A stretch of DNA of 37,561 nucleotides from Gammaproteobacteria bacterium (GTDB taxonomy: Bacteria; Pseudomonadota; Gammaproteobacteria; Steroidobacterales; Steroidobacteraceae), in NCBI GenBank assembly GCA_004297335.1, contig SCUD01000017.1:1-37561 (forward strand), given 5' to 3'. The translations under genes were made by a program, and so were the position numbers. Shown piece by piece: positions 1 to 5,590 of this stretch; the stretch's first letter is position 1, and every line of letters starts with the position of its first letter. The notes under the pieces were generated by a model, which was not told the origin of the DNA, did not search any database, and saw only the letters and a list, made by a program, of their open reading frames with translations.

Positions 1-1
1 C

Positions 2-475
2 CGGGTCGCGGCCGAGATGTGCCCGATCCTCTGGTACCCGATCCCGGGGCTCGACTGGGCGGCCTGGCTCGGACCCGAGCGCAAGGTCTGGGCGGTCCGG
101 GATCTCGTCGAGTCGGGCGCGCTCGTAACTTACGGCTCCGACTGGCCGGTCGTGCCGACGGTCAATCCCTGGCCCGGCATCGAGGCGATGGTGACCCGCG
201 CCGATCCCGCGGGCGCAAGCCCGGCGACGCTGTGGCCGGAGCAGGCCATTGATCTCGCCACCACGATCCGGATCTTCACGCACAACGGCGCGATCGCCAA
301 CAAGGTCGGCGACACCTCCGGCACGCTCGCGCCCGGCAAGGATGCGGACTTCATCGTCCTGGATCGCAATATCTTCGAGGTGCCGATCACCGACGTCGAC
401 GAGACCCAGGTGCTGATGCTGGTGGTCGGCGGCCGCGTGGTCATCAACGGAAAAGGGGACAGTCCCCTTTTCTGA
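2..475 (+). CDS. Amidohydrolase, YtcJ-like, C-terminal part
   Basis: The reading frame is open from the window edge, so the N-terminal metal-binding part is missing. What remains is the end of an amidohydrolase_3 (YtcJ-type) TIM barrel. GSDWPV carries the metal-ligand Asp of the family, followed by the HNGAIANKVGD and GTLAPGKDADFIVLD segments that close the barrel and start the small beta-sandwich domain. Family members hydrolyse amide or related C-N bonds; the substrate cannot be told from this part. The last residues, KGDSPLF, are not family sequence: they are encoded by the palindrome at 450-472, and the stop TGA directly follows it. The native C-terminus was probably replaced or extended by that repeat. 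Confidence 0.85.
   Translation, partial: RVAAEMCPILWYPIPGLDWAAWLGPERKVWAVRDLVESGALVTYGSDWPVVPTVNPWPGIEAMVTRADPAGASPATLWPEQAIDLATTIRIFTHNGAIANKVGDTSGTLAPGKDADFIVLDRNIFEVPITDVDETQVLMLVVGGRVVINGKGDSPLF
450..472. repeat. Palindromic repeat copy 1 (23 bp)
   Basis: Perfect inverted repeat: GAAAAGGGGAC, central A, GTCCCCTTTTC. It can fold as a 10-bp stem with a CAG loop. It lies inside the reading frame of the amidohydrolase and encodes its final residues. Two more copies are at 1947-1969 and 1981-2003. Short, GC/AT-blocked, dispersed palindromes like this resemble REP-type elements mobilised by RAYT transposases, but no such transposase is in the window. Confidence 0.9.
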
Positions 476-478
476 TTC

Positions 479-1018
479 TTGGGGGGGCGCTTCGAGATTC
501 CGGCAGCATCCGCCGGAGTCGGTGGCGGACATCGCGTATTGCTCGACAGCGGGCTTGCCGTGCTCTACGGCGTCTCTACGAAGCGCCTCAACGAGCAGGT
601 TCGCCGCAACCGCAACCGGTTCCCGGACGACTTCGTGTTCCAGCTCACCGCCGACGAGACGGACGCTTTGAGGTCGCAAATTGCGACCTCAATAGCCGCG
701 CCCGGCGCACGCGGTGGACGCCGCTACCGGCCTTATGCGTTTACCGAGCACGGTGCGATCCAGGCCGCGAACGTGCTCAACAGCTCCCGCGCCGTCGAGA
801 TGGGCATCTATGTCGTGCGCGCGTTCGTGCAACTGCGAGAGCTACTCAGTTCGAACAAGGAGCTTGTCAAGCGCCTCGATCAGCTCGAAGCGCGCATCGA
901 GAGGAAGCTCGCCACCCACGACGATGCAATCGCGGCCATGCTCTCTGCCATCCGTCAGCTCATGCAACCACCGGCCCCGAAGCGCCGCGGCATCGGCTTC
1001 ACGGCCGATATCAGGTAA
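479..1018 (+). CDS. ORF6N-domain protein, N-terminus probably truncated
   Basis: The 179-residue product matches the ORF6N DNA-binding domain family. VLLDSGLAVLYGV, RLNEQVRRNRNRFP, DFVFQLT, RSQIATS, GGRRYRPYAFTEHG and VVRAFVQLRELL occur in the expected order, followed by a coiled coil (about 120-160). ORF6N proteins are phage- or island-borne and thought to bind DNA; their precise role is unclear. Family members normally have a residue stretch before GxRVxLD beginning with ATG. Here the only start is a TTG three bases after the amidohydrolase stop, leading into an unrelated glycine-rich stretch. The true start was probably lost when the palindrome or a deletion joined the two genes, so expression is doubtful. 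Confidence 0.75.
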   Translation: MGGRFEIPAASAGVGGGHRVLLDSGLAVLYGVSTKRLNEQVRRNRNRFPDDFVFQLTADETDALRSQIATSIAAPGARGGRRYRPYAFTEHGAIQAANVLNSSRAVEMGIYVVRAFVQLRELLSSNKELVKRLDQLEARIERKLATHDDAIAAMLSAIRQLMQPPAPKRRGIGFTADIR

Positions 1019-1049
1019 TCGCCGTTCCGCTAATACTGCAAGGCGACGT

Positions 1050-1067
1050 CACGTGCGGTTGCACGTG
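1050..1067. terminator. Hairpin downstream of ORF6N gene
   Basis: CACGTGC, loop GGTT, GCACGTG forms a perfect 7-bp stem 31 bases after the ORF6N stop. No T-tract follows, so intrinsic termination is uncertain. It could instead be a protein-binding E-box-like palindrome pair. The rest of 1019-1148 shows nothing recognisable. Confidence 0.35.
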
Positions 1068-1148
1068 TGGTCCGGCTGCACGCAATCAAGTGGAGCAGGA
1101 GGCGCCCGCGATCGGTTGAGCAAAGCAGTTGCGGACAAGCAGCTGTCG

Positions 1149-1179
1149 CATACATTTGTATGACAAGTGTATGACAAGT
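1149..1179 (+). promoter_or_regulatory. Operator-like site upstream of PEP-CTERM gene 1
   Basis: TTGTATGACAA at 1156-1166 fits the TNGTNNNACNA pattern of FadR/FCD-type GntR operators. The 11-base unit GTATGACAAGT is repeated in tandem (1158-1168 and 1169-1179). The 21 bases at 1149-1169 are identical to 4768-4788, which also lies upstream of a (decayed) PEP-CTERM gene. A T-run (1191-1196) follows about 30 bases from the first site centre, a spacing also seen at the other two loci. The regulator is not identified in the window. Confidence 0.5.
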
Positions 1180-1282
1180 GTAGGGCGGTATTTTTTCGGG
1201 CGAGTCACTCCGCTGCCTGCGACCCGGAGTAGGATCCGCAGCATGGGAGCCCGCGCAGGGGAATGGGGAGGGGAATAGCAAG

Positions 1283-1972
1283 ATGCGTACGCAGATGCTG
1301 TCTGCCGCAGCGTTTGTCCTGGCGCTGGTGGCCGGCGCCGCCTATGGCTACGCGGTGCCGGGCACCGCGAACGTGTACGGCGCCTGCGAGCCAGGGGCGA
1401 GCATCTGTGGCGAGACTGCTGCCGTGACCGTGGCAGTGGCCGCGGGCACGAGCTACTACATCAGCGCGACCGGCACGATCGACTACGACGGTGGCGGCTC
1501 GATCGCGTCGAACGGCCCGGATGGCGTGGCGATCGCGTCGTCGACCGCGTTCCAGGCCTTCAACAACCGGATCGGCCCGAGCGTGACGAACGGCAGCGAC
1601 GTCCAGCGGCGCTTCCTCGCCGGCGTGTTCCTCGCGGATTCCGACCCGGGCTCCGCGCCATCTGCGTTCGCGCAGACCGTTGACGTTCTGACCATCGCGC
1701 CCACCGCGCTCGGGCAGATCTTTTTCATCGGCGACGGCGAGACGAGTTCCAGCGTTGCCCAGCTGTTCACCGCCCCGACCGGCGCCACCCGCCTGCTGCT
1801 CGGGTTCATCGACCGGTGCTCGGACTTCAAGATTGGCTGCTTCGGGGACAACACCGGCTCGCTCGAGGTGACTGTCTCCGCGGTGCCGCTGCCGGCCGCC
1901 GCGTGGCTGTTCATGTCCGCCGTCGCCGGACTGCTGGTCGTCGGCAGAAAAGGGGACAGTCCCCTTTTCTGA
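1283..1972 (+). CDS. PEP-CTERM sorting-domain protein 1
   Basis: A secreted protein of 229 residues. It has a signal peptide (MRTQMLSAAAFVLALVAGAA, 1-20), an exported beta-rich body with few charged residues, and a C-terminal sorting signal: VPLPAAAWLF (about 200-209), a hydrophobic segment and the basic GRK. PEP-CTERM proteins are exported, anchored by the tail and processed by an exosortase, usually in strains making exopolysaccharide. ATG is preceded by GGAGGGGAA. The stop and last seven residues (KGDSPLF) come from a palindromic repeat inserted exactly after the basic cluster, so the sorting signal is intact but extended. The function of the body is unknown. A putative operator precedes the gene. 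Confidence 0.88.
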   Translation: MRTQMLSAAAFVLALVAGAAYGYAVPGTANVYGACEPGASICGETAAVTVAVAAGTSYYISATGTIDYDGGGSIASNGPDGVAIASSTAFQAFNNRIGPSVTNGSDVQRRFLAGVFLADSDPGSAPSAFAQTVDVLTIAPTALGQIFFIGDGETSSSVAQLFTAPTGATRLLLGFIDRCSDFKIGCFGDNTGSLEVTVSAVPLPAAAWLFMSAVAGLLVVGRKGDSPLF

Positions 1973-2003
1973 AGCCATGGGAAAAGGGGACTGTCCCCTT
2001 TTC
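1947..2003. repeat. Inverted pair of palindromic repeats (copies 2 and 3)
   Basis: Copy 2 (1947-1969) is identical to the copy at 450-472 and is likewise followed directly by TGA. Copy 3 (1981-2003) has T at its centre and is therefore the reverse complement. They are separated by 11 bases. Head-to-head pairing of two palindromes is the layout of REP doublets (REPINs). Located between a PEP-CTERM gene and the wecA-like gene, the pair could also fold as a strong bipartite hairpin and act as a transcription barrier. Confidence 0.85.
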
Positions 2004-2060
2004 CGGGCCGCTCCGGCGCCCTGTAGTATCCTGCCGGCCACCCCTCGCTGAAGGCCAGGC

Positions 2061-3713
2061 ATGGATCTGCTGCTCGCGTTCATCCTCGCCATGGTGCTGA
2101 CGATGGCGCTGATCCCGCCGCTGATGCGGCGGGCGGGCGCGCTTCACGTGCTGGACGACCCGGGGCTGCGCAAGGTGCACGATCATCCGGTGCCGCGGGT
2201 CGGCGGCATCGCGATGGCGATCGGCGCTGCTGTTCCGCTGCTGCTTTGGCTGGAGCTCGACCAGGTCGCGGTGGCCTGGTTGGCCGGTGCGCTCGTGGTG
2301 CTGCTGTTCGGGATCTGGGACGACCGTGTCACGCTCGCCCCCGACATCAAGTTCGCCGGCCAGGTGCTCGCGGCGCTGATCGTCGTGTTTGCGGGGGGTG
2401 TCGAGATCCATTCGGTGACGCTGGCCGGGCGCATCGAGCTGCCGGCCTGGGTCTCGCTGCCGCTGACGCTGCTGTTCCTGGTCGGCGTCACCAACGCCAT
2501 CAACCTCTCGGACGGCCTCGACGGCCTGGCCGGCGGCACCACCTTCCTGTGCTGCGCCGCGATCGTGATGCTGAGCCTCGGCACCGGGATGACTTTCGTA
2601 CCGACCGTCGCCGTCGTCATCATGGGCTGTCTGCTCGGTTTCCTGCGCTACAACAGCTACCCGGCGCGCGTGTTCATGGGTGATGGCGGCAGCCAGTTCC
2701 TCGGCTTCACCGTCGGGGTAGTGGCGATCCAGCTCACCCAGCAGGAGACGCTGCCCTACAGCGCCGCGCTGCCGCTGCTGCTGCTCGGCCTGCCGATCCT
2801 CGACACGCTGGCGGTGATGGCGATCCGCATCCGCGAGCGCCGCTCGCCGTTCAGCGCCGATCGCAATCACCTGCATCACCGGCTGCTCGGCCTCGGCTTC
2901 GAGCAGTTCGAGGCGGTGGCCGTGATCTACCTGCTGCAGGCGGCATTGTTCCTGCTGGCCTGGCAGCTGAGCTATTACTCGGACGGCGTGATCCTCGCGG
3001 TCTTCCTTGGGTTTGCGGCGGTGCTGCTGCTCCTGCTGCTCGGCGCCGAGCGGCGCGGCTGGCGCTGGCGCGGGCCCGGCGCGCTGCGGCTGCGGACCGA
3101 GCGGGTCAGCGAACTTCTGCTGCTGCTGAAGCAGCCGCGGCGCATGCCGCGCTGGACCGCGATCGTGGCCATGGGCTGCACGCTGGTCTATTTCGCCGCG
3201 GTAGCGCTCGCCAGCGACAGGATCAGCGGGGATGTCGCCTGGCTGGCCGTGGGCCTAGTGACGGTGCTCGGGCTGGCGGTCCTGCAGCGCTCGCCCGAGC
3301 AGGGCATCAGCGCCCTGACCCAGGGCGCGCTCTACGTGGCGGTCGTGATCGCCGTGTATCTCGATCACATGGCGCTCAACTGGCCGCAGCCGCTCGTCAT
3401 CGGCAAGCTGGTGCTGTTCGGGCTGCTGACGCTCGCCGTCGTGCTGCGGCTGCGCCTGTCCCGCGAGCGGCGCTTCGAGGTGACCCCGCTCGACCTGCTG
3501 GTGATCTTCGTGGCCCTGGCGCTGCCGAACCTGCCGGGCCTGCGCGGTGCGCCGAGCAACCTCGGCCTCAGCGTCGCCAAGCTGGTCGTGCTGTTCTACG
3601 CCCTCGAGATGCTCGCCGAGCACTCGGCGCGCACCCGCGCCTGGCTGCGCTGGGGCGGCATCGCCTTCCTGGGAATCCTGGCCGTGCGGGGGTTCGTGCT
3701 GGCGGCGGGTTGA
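2061..3713 (+). CDS. WecA/MraY-family polyprenyl-phosphate sugar-1-phosphate transferase
   Basis: An integral membrane enzyme of 550 residues that transfers a (N-acetyl)hexosamine-1-phosphate from a UDP-sugar to undecaprenyl phosphate, the first step of many polysaccharide pathways. Family signatures are in order: DDPGLRKVHDHPVPRVGG (32-49), FGIWDD with the Mg-binding Asp pair (83-88), NLSDGLDGLAGG (148-159), FMGDGGSQFLGF (205-216) and the HLHHR nucleotide-binding motif (270-274). Residues from about 340 onward form an extra hydrophobic region with roughly six membrane segments that WecA itself lacks; its role is unknown. The position among PEP-CTERM genes suggests initiation of an exopolysaccharide. 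Which UDP-sugar is used cannot be judged. Confidence 0.88.
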   Translation: MDLLLAFILAMVLTMALIPPLMRRAGALHVLDDPGLRKVHDHPVPRVGGIAMAIGAAVPLLLWLELDQVAVAWLAGALVVLLFGIWDDRVTLAPDIKFAGQVLAALIVVFAGGVEIHSVTLAGRIELPAWVSLPLTLLFLVGVTNAINLSDGLDGLAGGTTFLCCAAIVMLSLGTGMTFVPTVAVVIMGCLLGFLRYNSYPARVFMGDGGSQFLGFTVGVVAIQLTQQETLPYSAALPLLLLGLPILDTLAVMAIRIRERRSPFSADRNHLHHRLLGLGFEQFEAVAVIYLLQAALFLLAWQLSYYSDGVILAVFLGFAAVLLLLLLGAERRGWRWRGPGALRLRTERVSELLLLLKQPRRMPRWTAIVAMGCTLVYFAAVALASDRISGDVAWLAVGLVTVLGLAVLQRSPEQGISALTQGALYVAVVIAVYLDHMALNWPQPLVIGKLVLFGLLTLAVVLRLRLSRERRFEVTPLDLLVIFVALALPNLPGLRGAPSNLGLSVAKLVVLFYALEMLAEHSARTRAWLRWGGIAFLGILAVRGFVLAAG

Positions 3714-3766
3714 GCGCTACGAATGCAGGGCGGTGTTTTTCGCGCGGGTGCTTTGGCTGCCGTGCT

Positions 3767-3787
3767 GCGCTACAGCTCGTCGCCGGG
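3767..3787. repeat. 21-bp repeat, copy a
   Basis: This segment matches 4518-4538 at 20 of 21 bases. On the minus strand it lies 15 bases beyond the stop of the DUF2442 gene. The other copy overlaps the end of the PIN-toxin remnant, which is also on the minus strand. It may mark a junction where toxin-antitoxin cassettes were inserted or recombined. Just before it, 3727-3742 resembles the leader of PEP-CTERM gene 1. Confidence 0.5.
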
Positions 3788-3802
3788 ATCCCGGCTCGTC
3801 CA

Positions 3803-4072
3803 TCAGGCGTCCACACGAGAGACCAGCGGAAACCTCGAAGGGTTGCGAATCGACTCTACGGCCAGATCGACGTCCAGCTGCGGCCAATAAAGGTGGTGGG
3901 GCGACGGCCGCTGAATTTCGCAGATCTTGGCGATTGTGGCGTCCCGAAACCAGGGAAACTCAGAAAACGGCACGAACAGTTCCTCGTCACCCAGCAACAG
4001 CCAAAAGCCGTTGGGCGAAACGTTCGTGACTTCAACCGCCGAAGTGCTTCTTCCAAGCGGCACGGAATTCAT
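3803..4072 (-). CDS. DUF2442 protein, partner of DUF4160
   Basis: A small protein of 89 residues with the DUF2442 pattern: EVTNVSPNGFWLLLGDEELFVPF, FPWFRDATI, PSPHHLYWPQLDVDLAVESI. ATG at 4072 is chosen because the family typically begins close to the VEVTNVS segment; an in-frame ATG at 4087 would add five residues. It follows the DUF4160 gene, overlapping its 3' end. DUF4160-DUF2442 pairs recur together and are regarded as toxin-antitoxin-like modules. Which partner is toxic is not evident from the sequence. Confidence 0.8.
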   Translation of the reverse strand: MNSVPLGRSTSAVEVTNVSPNGFWLLLGDEELFVPFSEFPWFRDATIAKICEIQRPSPHHLYWPQLDVDLAVESIRNPSRFPLVSRVDA

Positions 4073-4271
4073 CGGCATGAACCTCAAGGTGTCCGAGAGC
4101 AGTACGCAATTGCTGATCGCTCAAACCGTAATTCTGCGCCTGGGCTATCTCCGGCTCAAGCCAGAACTTGGCTTCACCATCGGCGGCTGCGACATGGACG
4201 TGCATTCGCGGTTCCTCGCGGGAGAAGAAGTAGAACCGGAATGGGCCAATCCGCAGAACCGTGGGGCTCAT
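4032..4271 (-). CDS. DUF4160 protein, putative toxin-antitoxin partner
   Basis: 79 residues matching DUF4160: a start near PTVLRIGPFRFYFFSREEPRMHVHV, then AKFWLEP, then an alpha-helical tail ending in WKKHFGG. It is the upstream member of a two-gene minus-strand cassette with DUF2442 (overlap 41 bases with the chosen DUF2442 start, 56 with the longer one). A TAGAAT hexamer (minus strand, 4278-4283) lies only 6 bases upstream of the ATG, so a nearly leaderless transcript is possible. The cassette sits in an area of degraded toxin-antitoxin and PEP-CTERM genes but looks intact itself. Confidence 0.8.
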   Translation of the reverse strand: MSPTVLRIGPFRFYFFSREEPRMHVHVAAADGEAKFWLEPEIAQAQNYGLSDQQLRTALGHLEVHADEFRAAWKKHFGG

Positions 4272-4391
4272 GGGTGGATTCTAGCGCAGGCGCTGGTCTT
4301 GGGCGCCTGACTACGGATGGCCGTACATCGGTGGCCTGGACATGGGGTATGAACAGGGTGCGCCGGGAACGTTGTATGCGGGCAGCACTGG

Positions 4392-4508
4392 CGTAGCTGC
4401 GGATCCCCATCCGGCCCCTATGGCCCGGAGGACACCGGGCCGTTCACAAGCCTGCAGTCCTTTGGCTACTGGTCGAGAACGGACTACGCGCCCAATTCCA
4501 TCATTCGG
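4392..4508 (+). pseudogene. Fragment of a DUF1566-type PEP-CTERM gene
   Basis: In one frame this stretch reads through TGPFTSLQSFGYWSRTDYAPN, the conserved segment of DUF1566-containing PEP-CTERM proteins, whose usual form is TGPFxNxQxxxYWSGTEYAP. The downstream gene at 4906 has the matching segment TGPFLNIQDNRYWSATT. No start, signal peptide or sorting tail belongs to the fragment, and it is not in an open gene. I read it as a leftover of an older copy. Bases 4272-4391 upstream show nothing else recognisable. Confidence 0.6.
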
Positions 4509-4517
4509 TTCCAGCAG

Positions 4518-4538
4518 GCGCTACAGCTCGTCACCGGG
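4518..4538. repeat. 21-bp repeat, copy b
   Basis: Second copy of the segment at 3767-3787 (20 of 21 identical). It overlaps the stop of the PIN remnant on the minus strand and the end of the DUF1566 fragment on the plus strand. Confidence 0.5.
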
Positions 4539-4738
4539 CGGCGCGGGCACCCGCGGCGCTTTGCGCAGGTAGCGCGCCAGGTCGCTCGGCTTCGCGGCTC
4601 CCGCACGCTGTACGTAACCAGGATCGCGGCTTGCCCATTGACCGCCGCTTCGAGCACCGGTTCATCGGCGGGATCCGACAGCTGCGGGCGCCAGAGGAAA
4701 TGCACCTCCACTGCCTCCGCCGCGCTGGCCCCTGCCAA
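4521..4738 (-). pseudogene. PIN-domain toxin remnant (C-terminal half)
   Basis: On the minus strand the frame reads AEAVEVHFLWRPQLSDPADE, then VLEAAVNGQAAILVTYSVRE. This is the typical C-terminal half of the 'putative toxin, PIN family' proteins, including acidic residues (DPADE) that help bind the metal in these RNases. The N-terminal half, with the first catalytic Asp, is absent. After SVRE the homology continues in another frame (SDLARYLRKAPR...GDEL then stop), indicating a frameshift. No antitoxin gene accompanies it. It is not expected to be functional. Confidence 0.65.
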
Positions 4739-4767
4739 ACCTGTCCGGCCTGCGCGACCGCCGATCA

Positions 4768-4796
4768 CATACATTTGTATGACAAGTGACATACAA
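4768..4796 (+). promoter_or_regulatory. Operator-like site upstream of the decayed PEP-CTERM gene
   Basis: Bases 4768-4788 are identical to 1149-1169. They contain TTGTATGACAA (4775-4785), and a further ATACAA half-site follows at 4791-4796. As at the first locus, an A/T-rich stretch (about 4808-4818) and a shared GAGTCACTC (4830-4838; also 1202-1210) lie downstream. Retention of the site in front of a broken gene suggests this gene died recently or that the site serves the downstream TPR gene. Confidence 0.5.
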
Positions 4797-4905
4797 AATG
4801 GCTCCGAAATATTTTCTTGAAGGGTGCTGGAGTCACTCGCTGGCCGTGTATGCTCCAAGTCAACAAGTAGCGTTGCGGGAAGCAGCGCGGCGAAAGGGAG
4901 TTGTG

Positions 4906-5553
4906 ATGCGCACGATCAAGTGGATGAGTGGGGTGGCGTTGCTCGCCTGTACCTGGTCCGGGCTGGCGGGTGCCGCCGGCGTATCCGGCCAGGGGACCTG
5001 AGAGACGACGCTGCAGCCGCGCGATCTCGACGGGAACCTCTCGACCATCGAGGCCTACTACGACACGGTCCTCAACATCCCTGGCTCGCGGCTGCCGGAC
5101 ACGGATCCGCTGAATGGCATCAGCCATGTCAACAACATCTACGCATATGACGGCAGCAGGGATTCCGGCTGGAACGTCAGCGCGCCGGGTTCGGATTACG
5201 CCGGGTCCACCGCCAGCGAGATGGCGCACCTGTATTACAACACGCTTGGCAATCTGTCTCCGTGGGATCCGGTGTCCTCCACGGCCACTGTCGGCGTAGC
5301 CCAGGCGGGCTCGGGGTTGCTGAACACCGGGCCGTTCTTGAACATCCAGGATAATCGCTACTGGTCGGCGACGACTTTCACCGCCAATATCACCCGAGCC
5401 TGGGCCTTCCGCTCTGACGACGGTTACCAGTTCGCCAACGGCAAGGACGGCACTCTCTACGCTTGGGCCGTGCACGCCGGCGACGTCGGCACGCCGGCAT
5501 CGTTGGCGTCGGTTTCGTGGCTCGGAGGCCGGTCGGCGCCAGTTGAAACGTAG
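4906..5553 (+). pseudogene. Decayed DUF1566-type PEP-CTERM gene with in-frame TGA
   Basis: The ATG at 4906 starts a signal peptide (MRTIKWMSGVALLACTWSGL) and GVSGQGT. TGA (4999-5001) follows where family members have Trp, then the same frame continues ETTLQPRDLDGN. The family normally has roughly 40 residues (TWLADANY... to GWRLP) between YYDTVLNI and LPDTDPLNG; these are absent here by an in-frame deletion. The frame goes on through SEMAHLYYNTLGN, TGPFLNIQ, YWSATT and YAWAVHAGDVG to 5553. The expected VPLPAA/hydrophobic tail is missing, but GIVGVGFVARRP, a typical sorting-tail end, is encoded in a different frame near 5491-5526. This gives three independent lesions: a nonsense codon, an internal deletion, and a tail deletion with frameshift. 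Confidence 0.8.
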
Positions 5554-5590
5554 TATCTTTACCGTCGCGAGGAAGGGGAGGCGACGGGCA

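Noticed and set aside
1019-1148. An attC-like or integron recombination site
   Set aside because: Only a simple 7-bp hairpin is present; no core GTTRRRY pair or integrase was found.
450-2003. The 23-bp palindromes as intrinsic terminators
   Set aside because: No T-run follows reliably in the reading direction beyond the stem's own TTTT, and two copies lie inside coding frames; a dispersed repeat explains them better, although a termination effect is not excluded.
4999-5001. TGA in the DUF1566-type gene as a selenocysteine or recoded codon
   Set aside because: The family has Trp there, TGA terminates many other genes in the window, and the gene has further lesions.
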